From assembly GCF_018595685.2 (NCBI RefSeq), contig NZ_CP092334.1, forward strand, positions 3,500,001-3,564,000: a DNA stretch of 64,000 bases, written 5' to 3'. The notes beneath the pieces were generated by a model. It was not told where the DNA came from, ran no database searches, and worked only from the letters and a program-made list of their open reading frames with translations. The stretch is from Flavihumibacter rivuli. GTDB taxonomy: Bacteria; Bacteroidota; Bacteroidia; Chitinophagales; Chitinophagaceae. Within the stretch, counting starts at the first letter, position 1. Each line of letters begins with the position of its first letter. Positions 54,884 through 62,000 of the stretch are shown piece after piece. A program made the translations under genes and the position numbers.

Positions 54884-55084
54884 TGCCTACAACAATTGCA
54901 TTAGTGTAAGCACGGCGGACGTAATACGCTTTGGCGATAATTTCACTGATCAGCTGTAGTTGCGGCGACAGTGGTCCTACTGAAAATTTGAATTAATTAA
55001 TCAGCTATTTATAGACGATCAGCATTTGGTCAAGCAGCATAGAATAAATGCCGCGCCTACACCAATGCATGTACGTTGTACGCC
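54884..55084 (+). repeat. attC-like imperfect palindrome
   Basis: Core TGCCTACAAC at the left, core GTTGTACGCC (55075-55084) at the right, the latter belonging to the next unit. The outer arm TTGCATTAGTGTAAGCACGG (about 54895-54914) pairs with CGCGCCTACACCAATGCAT (about 55051-55069) with a few mismatches. The centre carries no gene. Confidence 0.6.
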
Positions 55085-55089
55085 ACTTT

Positions 55090-55713
55090 ATGAGACCTCA
55101 AATTTTAGCATACTTACTTTTTACTTTAACTGCTTGCGGACAGACAAAAGACAAGTCGCAAAAAGGTACTGGCATTCCTAAAATTACCACTACCCAAAAG
55201 CAAACAAAAAATATGTCAGACTATTCACCCACTTTTGACAAAGCTCATCCAAAAGCCAAAGTATTATTGAAAGAAGATTTTTATTTCAGCCCTATTGACG
55301 AAACCGGACCTTTTGGTAATGACGATGGAGCAGATACATATGCCGGCTTTAAAGACTGGAGAACAAATCACATAAATGATGACCCAGCAGATTTCTTATT
55401 TGATCAAATAAATAAATGGGGATATCCAAAATTTGACATTTATGAAACAGATATAAATAAATTGACTCCATATTTAAAGGAAAGTGAGTTAAGTAGTCGT
55501 TATATGTCGGGCATTGACGCAGCAATTATTTCAATCGCTTTTGGACAATTTTATTTAGAAGGAACTATTTATTCTAGTTTTAAGGAAACGGCTATCATTG
55601 CAATCAAGCGTCAACTCATGCCGGAAATACTTTCGCTTTGGGGTGACACATATAAAATTGAACGGGAATTGAAGTTAAATAAAATGTTAGCAGTTCTAAA
55701 TCAAATTAACTAA
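55090..55713 (+). CDS. Hypothetical lipoprotein (cassette gene)
   Basis: A 207-residue protein from the ATG at 55090, which gives a lipoprotein signal (MRPQILAYLLFTLTAC); an upstream in-frame ATG at 55048 lies within the attC-like site and is rejected. The soluble part includes LLKEDFYFSPIDETGPFGND, then GFKDWRTN and INKWGYPKFDIYET, and has a helical C-terminus. This domain recurs in Bacteroidota but has no function known to me. Flanking cores are GTTGTACGCC (55075) and GGCGTACAAC (55718), exact complements. Confidence 0.65.
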   Translation: MRPQILAYLLFTLTACGQTKDKSQKGTGIPKITTTQKQTKNMSDYSPTFDKAHPKAKVLLKEDFYFSPIDETGPFGNDDGADTYAGFKDWRTNHINDDPADFLFDQINKWGYPKFDIYETDINKLTPYLKESELSSRYMSGIDAAIISIAFGQFYLEGTIYSSFKETAIIAIKRQLMPEILSLWGDTYKIERELKLNKMLAVLNQIN

Positions 55714-55717
55714 AAGC

Positions 55718-55920
55718 GGCGTACAACATTCGTATTGCTGCAAGTGGGGCGGACGAACGCTTAATAGGCGGTTGTGCGCTATTCATCTTCGGTTCCGGGC
55801 AGACACAGCAACTATTAACTTTAGTTAATAACTTCAGCTAAATAATTTCAATCGGCAGCAGTTATGGGCAGACGGAATCCTATTTCCCCACCTGCAAAGC
55901 AATACCTGGCCGTTACCTGC
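55718..55920 (+). repeat. attC-like imperfect palindrome
   Basis: From core GGCGTACAAC (55718-55727) to core GTTACCTGC (55912-55920). The outer arm GTATTGCTGCAAGTGGGG pairs with CCCCACCTGCAAAGCAATAC with small bulges. The middle contains CAGTTATGGGCAGACGGAAT, which recurs in the next site as CGGTTGTGGGCGGACGAAT. Confidence 0.62.
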
Positions 55921-55925
55921 AAGGC

Positions 55926-56483
55926 ATGACACTAAACTTCAAACATACATTTGCAATACTTTCAGTTGTTATTTTGACACACTTAACGACACCAACTTTT
56001 GCTTGTACTTGTATTGGCAAAGACAAACAGACAACAGAAAACGTGTTAAACTTTGCAGACATTGCAGTTAAAGGGAAAATTATTTCCGTGACAAACTTTG
56101 ACTATTATGACACTACAGCTTATTCTGTAGCAGGACTAAAGTTTGACCCAAAGCAATCAGGTTATTTAATTCGCAAATACAAAGTTTTCACTCTTGTTGT
56201 TGACACAAAATTCAAGGCAACAAAAATCACAAGCGACACAATTCAAATTGTGACAGGTTTTGGCGGAGGTGACTGTGGCTATGAATTTGAAGTTGGTAAA
56301 GATTATATTGTTTTTGCTGAAGCATGGAAAGAGAAAATCATAAAACTTCGAAACAAAAAAAGAAAAGTAAAACGTAAACTGACTGAAGTTACAATTGCAA
56401 ACAAGTTCTATACGGACATTTGTAGATTGACACAAGACTCAAACGAAAAAGAGTTGACAAATTTGAAACGGCTGACAGAATAA
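55926..56483 (+). CDS. Secreted NTR/TIMP-like domain protein (cassette gene)
   Basis: A 185-residue protein with a signal peptide ending at TFA|CTC. The mature N-terminus CTCIGKDKQTTENVLNFADI, followed by AVKGKIISV and VTGFGGGDCGYEFEVGKDY and IVFAEAW, is the pattern of NTR/TIMP-like (netrin-module) beta barrels, with the N-terminal Cys free after cleavage. Such modules bind metalloproteases or other proteins in animals; in bacteria the role is unknown. Start core GTTACCTGC (55912-55920) and end core GCAGGTAAC (56492-56500) match exactly. Confidence 0.6.
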   Translation: MTLNFKHTFAILSVVILTHLTTPTFACTCIGKDKQTTENVLNFADIAVKGKIISVTNFDYYDTTAYSVAGLKFDPKQSGYLIRKYKVFTLVVDTKFKATKITSDTIQIVTGFGGGDCGYEFEVGKDYIVFAEAWKEKIIKLRNKKRKVKRKLTEVTIANKFYTDICRLTQDSNEKELTNLKRLTE

Positions 56484-56491
56484 TTGCCCAT

Positions 56492-56690
56492 GCAGGTAAC
56501 ATTGGGTTTTATGCAAGTTGCGCGTGACCAGCAAACATCAGCTAATTGCAAATCCAGGCTGTGGTTCGGGCAGGACAAACAACATTCAACTTTAATTATT
56601 AAATTCAACTTTATATTTTCAATCAGCAGCGGTTGTGGGCGGACGAATAACAATTCCCAACCTGCATAAAGCCCAGCTCGTTATGTGCCA
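56492..56690 (+). repeat. attC-like imperfect palindrome
   Basis: From core GCAGGTAAC (56492-56500) to core GTTATGTGCCA (56680-56690). The outer arm TTGGGTTTTATGCAAGTTGC pairs with CCAACCTGCATAAAGCCCAG with few mismatches. The central GCGGTTGTGGGCGGACGAAT segment is shared with the preceding site. Length about 199 nt. Confidence 0.62.
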
Positions 56691-56728
56691 CTATATGGAA
56701 ACCTACTAACTGTGCATCCTATATAAAA

Positions 56729-57334
56729 ATGACAGTGGAAAGAATATGGCTTTTATGCCTAATAATTTGTTTGGGATGTTCATGCAGGACAAACGATAAA
56801 GAAATAAGTTTAGCTATACCAGAGATAGGCAAGGCTACAGACCCAAAAGAGCCGCCGCCACCGCCGTTAAGTCCTTATGCTTATTACGGATGCTTCAATT
56901 TTATTTTTGATTCAACTGGCGCAATTTATTTTTATCAGCATTTCTACGACAGAGATAAAAAGCCAATAAGAGTTATTGACTTTGACAGTAATGCTCCGAT
57001 TTTTATTAATCTAAATCCTGACAAAATAATAAGTATACCAGCGGACGGTGTTAAAAGCTTTGTTGAACAAAACGTGCTAAAAGCAGATGCGGCTTTTAGA
57101 AGTGTAACAGTAATTGGCCTGACAGATACAATTAAGTCAAAAAGTCTTATACCACTAATGAACATTTTGACCGACACATTAAACGACATTGCTTATTTGG
57201 TGAGAAAAACGACTTTTGAAGAGAACGTTGTACTTGACTATAAAAGAAAGCAAAAGTTCTATTATCCAGACAAAGTGAATTGGGACTCCACTAAAGTATT
57301 GTTTGACCGAAAGCGAAAGAATAGCGGCACATAA
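56729..57334 (+). CDS. Hypothetical lipoprotein (cassette gene)
   Basis: A 201-residue protein with lipoprotein-type signal (LLCLIICLGCSC), a proline run (PPPPPLSP at about 45-52) and a mixed alpha/beta domain. PADGVKSFVEQNVLKADAAF and FRSVTVIGLTDTIKSKSL (in part) resemble ExbD/TolR-like periplasmic folds only loosely. Not recognised. Its stop overlaps the end core GGCACATAAC (57326-57335), the exact complement of the start core GTTATGTGCC (56680). Confidence 0.62.
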   Translation: MTVERIWLLCLIICLGCSCRTNDKEISLAIPEIGKATDPKEPPPPPLSPYAYYGCFNFIFDSTGAIYFYQHFYDRDKKPIRVIDFDSNAPIFINLNPDKIISIPADGVKSFVEQNVLKADAAFRSVTVIGLTDTIKSKSLIPLMNILTDTLNDIAYLVRKTTFEENVVLDYKRKQKFYYPDKVNWDSTKVLFDRKRKNSGT

Positions 57335-57466
57335 CAGGGGTATTGGTGCCATGGCGGGCTTTCTATCAAAAGCTCAGCATTCGGAACTATATTTGACAAC
57401 AGCATAAATCATCAGCCAGGGTAACACGGGAACCGCCCCGGCACCAATCCCTTAACGTTGTATGCC
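57326..57466 (+). repeat. attC-like imperfect palindrome (clearest example)
   Basis: 141 nt from GGCACATAAC (57326-57335) to GTTGTATGCC (57457-57466). GGGGTATTGGTGCCATGGCG pairs with CGCCCCGGCACCAATCCC allowing one bulge and a few mismatches. A near-identical site occurs in reverse at 62001-62132 and a decayed one at 53733-53846, so one site type is attached to different genes. Confidence 0.65.
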
Positions 57467-57480
57467 ATAACAAACCATCA

Positions 57481-58029
57481 ATGCGAACAGCTTTCACAAT
57501 TATCATACTCCTTTTATTGACAGCGACTTTTTTTGGACAACTTCCAAAAAATGCAATGAAAAAAATGGGACAAAACCCTGTTCTATTTATTGACAGCACT
57601 GAAGTTGATATGACTGCATTTCAAGCTCTCAATCAGTTTGACATTTCAAATATTAGCATTGTTAAACCTAAAAAAGCAAAGAAGCTGCTTGGTGACAAAG
57701 GAGTTGACGGAGGTATTTATGTGACTACAATTAAATCAGCAAAACAGAGTTACTGGAATTTCTTGAGCACAAAATCAGAGAAGTATAAACAACTAATTCC
57801 GACACCGATTGCTGATACTACAGTACAATATATTTTAAATGGACAAGCTTTATCTGACAGTTCTGCGACCGGGACGTTGTTTCTATTAACTGACAAAAAC
57901 TTTAAGTCATTAGACATGATTGATAAAGAAGACGGCAAGTTTCTAATGGACAATGCATATCCCAAACGCTATATCGTAATTATCACTGCAAAACGCTTCA
58001 AAGGACAGGTAAAAACAAAGCCATCATGA
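57481..58029 (+). CDS. Secreted TonB-receptor plug-like protein (cassette gene)
   Basis: A 182-residue protein with signal peptide (MRTAFTIIILLLLTATFFGQ). Residues about 55-80 read ISNISIVKPKKAKKLLGDKG, then VDGGIYVTTIK, closely matching the SIxVLKDAxAxxxYGxxGxxGVIxItTK plug motif of SusC/TonB-dependent receptors, but there is no barrel. It may be a stand-alone plug or carry a degenerate second repeat. Flanked by GTTGTATGCC (57457) and GGCATACAAC (58040), exact complements. Confidence 0.6.
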   Translation: MRTAFTIIILLLLTATFFGQLPKNAMKKMGQNPVLFIDSTEVDMTAFQALNQFDISNISIVKPKKAKKLLGDKGVDGGIYVTTIKSAKQSYWNFLSTKSEKYKQLIPTPIADTTVQYILNGQALSDSSATGTLFLLTDKNFKSLDMIDKEDGKFLMDNAYPKRYIVIITAKRFKGQVKTKPS

Positions 58030-58039
58030 TAGGATATAC

Positions 58040-58204
58040 GGCATACAACATGGTTATTGCCAATATTGGGGCTTGACATTGGAGCAATCCTCAGCGGTAA
58101 TTCTGCTGTGCGATGGTTCGGGGCTTTACGACTAAAGCCCAGCTTTAGTTCTTAATATTTAACTTTATCAAAAAGCCAGGCAGTTGTTCCGGGCGGAAGG
58201 AATT
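58040..58204 (+). repeat. attC-like site truncated by the IS3 element
   Basis: Core GGCATACAAC (58040-58049) and the left outer arm GGTTATTGCCAATATTGGGG are present. The expected complementary arm and the GTT core are absent because the IS3 element begins at about 58205. The missing half is not found on the other side of the IS. Confidence 0.5.
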
Positions 58205-58212
58205 CTATTGTC

Positions 58213-59268
58213 TTAACCCCCTATAAACTGGACAGATTTTTCAAAATGGTTTGCTACTGATTCGTTGATGTCCTGGTCATCCGTAAGGCAAAGATAGGCC
58301 GGTTCGGTGTGCTGGTCAAGGCTATACAAAGCGGACGCCGTCCGCATACCCTCGCTGTCCGGCCTTGACAAGCCCACCGTCCCCGGCGCAAGTTGTGGCC
58401 TAACAGCTGACAAGGACATACCTTGTGCCCATTTTTGCATTGGTGTGAGGAAGCCGATAGCCCCGTGTTTGCGCTTAACGTTATACCAGTGCATGTACTT
58501 CTCTATGTGCTGCTTTGCATCATAAAAACTGGAAAAGGAATGCCGGTCAATCAGCTCGCTTTGCTGAATGGAATGAAACGCTTCGATGTAAGCATTTTCC
58601 TCCGGAGTGGCAACATGTGTAAACTCTTGCTGTGCTTCCAGTGCTTTTAGTGCGGCTCGAACCTTATTTGCAACAAATTGGGAACCGTTATCATTTCGTA
58701 TGATGACGCCCTTCAGTCCGAATCGAAGGTCCAGCCAGCGCATCAGGGCAATGACATCCGTCTGGCGAACACTTCGTTGAAAAATCCAGCACAGGATCCG
58801 GCGACTGAAAACATCCATAATAGCCAGTTGGTAATACCACCGGTTTTCACCCTGTACCCAAACGTATTTGATATCCAGGCACAAATATTCCATTGGGTAC
58901 CTGGCTTCAATACGTCTATGCTGTACCCATTTTCTTTTGCCCTGCACTTTTATTCGAGCACCACATAGCAAATGATGTTCTTTCATTAAGCGATACACCT
59001 TCTTATGATTGATCAGGTATTCCATATCGCGCAGGCTCTCGGTCACTTTCCGGTACCCATACACGCAGTAGTCCATCGAAACAACTGCCCGGATCTGCTC
59101 TACCACCAGGCTGTTTTCAACCAGGCTATTATTTCCTACGATGGTATGGCTGCTGGGCTTCATGCCCCTTTCTCCGGGATGGGACTGATAATACAAGCTG
59201 CTCCTGGCTACGCAGGCCCATTGACAAAGCTGCTCAATACTTACCCTGTTTTTGTAACGTGCTATCAT
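58213..59268 (-). CDS. IS3-family transposase OrfB (DDE integrase core)
   Basis: A 351-residue protein. N-terminal HTH_21-like region (VARSSLYYQSHPGERG, then YGYRKVTESLRD), and catalytic Asp in YLCLDIKYVWV, Asp in IIRNDNGSQFVANK and Glu in EENAYIEAFHSIQQ, i.e. the DDE triad, followed by YNVKRKHGAIGFLTPMQKW. Its ATG overlaps the orfA stop as ATGA (59265-59268), so it may be translated by coupling instead of the programmed frameshift usual in the family. Confidence 0.93.
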   Translation of the reverse strand: MIARYKNRVSIEQLCQWACVARSSLYYQSHPGERGMKPSSHTIVGNNSLVENSLVVEQIRAVVSMDYCVYGYRKVTESLRDMEYLINHKKVYRLMKEHHLLCGARIKVQGKRKWVQHRRIEARYPMEYLCLDIKYVWVQGENRWYYQLAIMDVFSRRILCWIFQRSVRQTDVIALMRWLDLRFGLKGVIIRNDNGSQFVANKVRAALKALEAQQEFTHVATPEENAYIEAFHSIQQSELIDRHSFSSFYDAKQHIEKYMHWYNVKRKHGAIGFLTPMQKWAQGMSLSAVRPQLAPGTVGLSRPDSEGMRTASALYSLDQHTEPAYLCLTDDQDINESVANHFEKSVQFIGG

Positions 59269-59582
59269 TTGCCTGCTTTCCGGTAATGGGCATCGCTTTT
59301 TTTTAAAAGCTCGGTTTTAAATTCCAGTTCGAGTGCCTGGTTAGCAATGATCTTTTTTAAACGTGCATTCTCTTCCTCCAGGGAGCGTACCAGTGGATCA
59401 ACCTTTTTGTATCCCGGCTTTAAGCCGTCTTTGCCTTTTACCAGGTACTTCCTCTTCCAATAGTTAAGTACCGAATGCGCAAGATTGTATTTGCGGGCTG
59501 TTTCTGTTACACCTTCCCGTTCAGCTTCTTGAAGAATGCTATACTTCTCTTCAGGTGTAAATTGACGTTTTGTTTTTGCCAT
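59265..59582 (-). CDS. IS3-family transposase OrfA (HTH protein)
   Basis: A 105-residue protein: HTH_8/IS911-type helix-turn-helix (FTPEEKYSILQEAEREGVTE, then ARKYNLAHSVLNYWKRKY), followed by a leucine-zipper-like helix (VRSLEEENARLKKIIANQAL). It binds the terminal repeats together with OrfB. Confidence 0.92.
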   Translation of the reverse strand: MAKTKRQFTPEEKYSILQEAEREGVTETARKYNLAHSVLNYWKRKYLVKGKDGLKPGYKKVDPLVRSLEEENARLKKIIANQALELEFKTELLKKSDAHYRKAGK

Positions 59583-60408
59583 GTTCCTTAAATTTACTGT
59601 GACTAAATTGATTTACAATTTTTGTCCAGGCTTCTAAGGGGCTAAGACAATAGTCATATTCATTCCTTTCCCAGTATTTGTCAATTGTGTCTTGTGATTG
59701 GTATCCAAGCATTGTTACTTTTGAAACCTTTCCATCACTGCCAATTGTTACTAAATATTTTTCAGAGCAATTAATGCTGTCAATGTTAATCCATTTTGCT
59801 TTTGAAATTTTCTTGAACAAAATGTCTGATACTTTGTCCTTATCTTTTCTGTCAATAGCTCTTGGATTGTCAACGTAATTCTCAACATCTTCTGTGTTTA
59901 AAATCTTGCCGAAAGCAATATTTATAACTGTTTCTTTTTCGTAAATTTTATAAAAAACTCCGTCCCACCTTAATACTTTATTGGTCAATGGAAAATTTAT
60001 GTCGCCTGAAAACCAGTTGATGTATACTCTATCATTAATGAGGTTGGTACCAAAAACTTCCTTCATCTTTTTTTTTGAAGCCACTTTATCTATACTGCCG
60101 TTTCTTCGCTCCCCACAATTTATTATTTCCACAAGAAAAAGGCTGTCATTGTCAATTTTATATATTGCCTGATAACCTCTCCAGCAATTGAATGAAAAAT
60201 TTCCGTCTGGGCTATTTCTAAAGCTTAAATCAAATAACTGTTCAGTTTTTGTAGTCTCATGTCTTTGTAAATACTGCTCTAAAATCAAGTTGTAAGTCGC
60301 AATAGTGTCGCCCTTGAAAATAATGTAGTCTGGCATTTGAGGACTGGCGAAAAGTCTGAATGAGCAAAGTGTCAACAAAAAGAAACAAACTGAAATATAC
60401 TTAGTCAT
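59551..60408 (-). CDS. Hypothetical secreted protein with C-terminus replaced by IS sequence
   Basis: A 285-residue open frame with signal peptide (MTKYISVCFFLLTLCSFRLFA). Residues about 210-250 (KYLVTIGSDGKVSKVTMLGY) resemble the beta-hairpin of TonB C-terminal-like domains. The last about 35 codons, from the Tyr-Cys-Leu-Ser-Pro-Leu stretch onward, lie inside the IS3 terminal repeat (59653 and below) and overlap orfA, so the native C-terminus is lost. Its cassette start core on the right is weak (CACGTT at 60472-60477). Confidence 0.6.
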   Translation of the reverse strand: MTKYISVCFFLLTLCSFRLFASPQMPDYIIFKGDTIATYNLILEQYLQRHETTKTEQLFDLSFRNSPDGNFSFNCWRGYQAIYKIDNDSLFLVEIINCGERRNGSIDKVASKKKMKEVFGTNLINDRVYINWFSGDINFPLTNKVLRWDGVFYKIYEKETVINIAFGKILNTEDVENYVDNPRAIDRKDKDKVSDILFKKISKAKWINIDSINCSEKYLVTIGSDGKVSKVTMLGYQSQDTIDKYWERNEYDYCLSPLEAWTKIVNQFSHSKFKEHGKNKTSIYT

Positions 60409-60472
60409 GATTTTTTGTCAAGATGATACGGCTCGTCAAATTACATACGGTGTCCGAAAAAAATTACCACCA

Positions 60473-60601
60473 CGTTAAAAGGTTTTATGCAGTACATGAA
60501 TTCTGGATCCAGCTGCCTAGCCTATATTCTGCAATAAAATAGTGATTTGTTGTTGAATTTAATACTTCAGCCTGTATTGCATGAAGCCTATGTTAGCGCA
60601 C
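60473..60601 (-). repeat. attC-like imperfect palindrome (copy 1)
   Basis: 129 nt between CGTTAAAAGG and core GTTAGCGCAC (60592-60601). Arms AGGTTTTATGCAGTACATG and CCTGTATTGCATGAAGCCT pair at most positions. It is part of the duplicated 764-bp unit; the second copy starts at 61237. Confidence 0.62.
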
Positions 60602-60602
60602 G

Positions 60603-61211
60603 TCATTTGAGTTGTCCTACCCACACATCTCCCCTTTTTATATAAAGCATCTTTTCTGGTTCTCCTTCTGAATTAGCAACCAAGTTGAATTGATTATTCT
60701 GAATTAATCTATTATAAAACCTGCCATTTCTTTCTGATTCCTCAAAATCACTTTCCCAGAAGTAATCGTAATTTTCACTATGGAACCACTCAATTGAATT
60801 GATGTTTTTTGCTTCACTTGCAAATAAATTAAGAGGGAACTGCTTTTGTTTGTCAGTTGGTTTAAAAAGATTCTTATAATGAAGTTGTCTTTCGCCTATT
60901 GATGCTACGACTTGCGATTCAATAAAATTTGGCCAAAGCAGCCAAACTTCTAACCTGTACTCATAATCTTTCTGGTCCAACTGTGCTTTCCATGAAGATA
61001 AGAGGTTTAGTAGCATTGAGAACAGCATTATTCGATAACCAGCAGGGTATTGTTGATGATTGTATAAGTTTGACCAAGGAGCAATCTTGGCCTTTGTATA
61101 ATAGTAATTGTGCTTTTCTAAAACATTAAAATTTATTAGCTCGTTTGATTCGAACCATTTAATAATAGCTTTCCTTCTTCTTGCGAGTCCTCTGATTTTT
61201 TTTCCTTTCAA
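60603..61211 (-). CDS. Hypothetical protein, duplicated cassette gene (copy 1)
   Basis: A 202-residue basic soluble protein starting MKGKKIRGLARRRKAIIKWF (TTG initiation at 61209-61211; no ATG nearby). The central block LLSSWKAQLDQKDYEYRLEV and FIESQVVASIGERQLHYKNLF suggests a family-level match to DUF3916-like proteins, but this is a weak recollection. Cores on either side are GTTAGCGCAC (60592) and GTGCACTAAC (61228-61237). It differs from copy 2 by only a handful of residues (for example Asn/Asp, Ser/Thr, Leu/Phe changes). Confidence 0.65.
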   Translation of the reverse strand: MKGKKIRGLARRRKAIIKWFESNELINFNVLEKHNYYYTKAKIAPWSNLYNHQQYPAGYRIMLFSMLLNLLSSWKAQLDQKDYEYRLEVWLLWPNFIESQVVASIGERQLHYKNLFKPTDKQKQFPLNLFASEAKNINSIEWFHSENYDYFWESDFEESERNGRFYNRLIQNNQFNLVANSEGEPEKMLYIKRGDVWVGQLK

Positions 61212-61236
61212 GGTGACTGTTTATGATGTGCACTAA

Positions 61237-61365
61237 CGTTAAAAGGCTTTATGCAGTACAGTAATTTTGGATCCAGCTGCCTAGCCTATATTCTGCAATA
61301 AAATAGTGATTTGTTGTTGAATTTAATACTTCAGCCTGTATTGCATGAAGCCTATGTTAGCGCAC
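61237..61365 (-). repeat. attC-like imperfect palindrome (copy 2)
   Basis: Same as 60473-60601, displaced by 764 bp, with better pairing of arms: AGGCTTTATGCAGTACAG against CTGTATTGCATGAAGCCT (16 of 18 positions). Core GTTAGCGCAC at 61356-61365. Confidence 0.65.
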
Positions 61366-61366
61366 G

Positions 61367-61975
61367 TCATTTGAGTTGTCCTACCCACACATCTCCCCTT
61401 TTTATATAAAGCAGCTTTTCTGGTTCTCCTTCTGAATTAGCAACCAAGTTGAATTGATTATTCTGAATTAATCTATTATAAAACCTGCCATTTCTTTCTG
61501 ATTCCTCAAAATCACTTTCCCAGAAGTAATCGTAATTTTCACTATGGAACCACTCAATTGAATTGATGTTTTTTGCTTCACTTGCAAATAAATTAAAAGG
61601 GAACTGCTTTTGTTTGTCAGTTGGTTTAAAAAGATTCTTATAATGAAGTTGTCTTTCGCCTATTGATGCTACGACTTGCGATTCAATAAAATTTGGCCAA
61701 AACAGCCAAACTTCTAACCTGTACTCATAATCTTTCTGGTCCAACTGTGCTTTCCATGTAGATAAGAGGTTTAGTAGCATTGAGAACAGCATTATTCGAT
61801 AACCAGCAGGGTATTGTTGATGATTGTATAAGTCTGACCAAGGAGCAATCTTGGCCTTTGTATAATAGTAATTGTGCTTTTCTAAAACATTAAAATTTAT
61901 TAGCTCGTTTGATTCGAACCATTTAATAATAGCTTTCCTTCTTCTTGCGAGTCCTCTGATTTTTTTTCCTTTCAA
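61367..61975 (-). CDS. Hypothetical protein, duplicated cassette gene (copy 2)
   Basis: A 202-residue near-identical copy of the product at 60603-61211, in the same orientation and with the same TTG start. The few substitutions are scattered and both frames are open, so either both copies are maintained or the duplication is recent. Flanking cores GTTAGCGCAC (61356) and GTGCACTAAC (61992-62001). Confidence 0.65.
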   Translation of the reverse strand: MKGKKIRGLARRRKAIIKWFESNELINFNVLEKHNYYYTKAKIAPWSDLYNHQQYPAGYRIMLFSMLLNLLSTWKAQLDQKDYEYRLEVWLFWPNFIESQVVASIGERQLHYKNLFKPTDKQKQFPFNLFASEAKNINSIEWFHSENYDYFWESDFEESERNGRFYNRLIQNNQFNLVANSEGEPEKLLYIKRGDVWVGQLK

Positions 61976-62000
61976 GGTGACTGTTTATGATGTGCACTAA

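Larger units (their letters stand above)
58205..59653 (-). mobile_element. IS3-family insertion sequence, complete
   Basis: About 1.45 kb with inverted ends: CTATTGTCTTAACCCCC at 58205 and, reversed at 59653, CTATTGTCTTAGCCCC, with the pairing continuing through TGGACA to about 35 bp. It carries an orfA/orfB pair on the minus strand; the orfB stop codon lies inside the terminal repeat. Flanks (AATT at left, TCAT at right) do not show a target duplication, and cassette orientation changes across the element. Confidence 0.85.
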
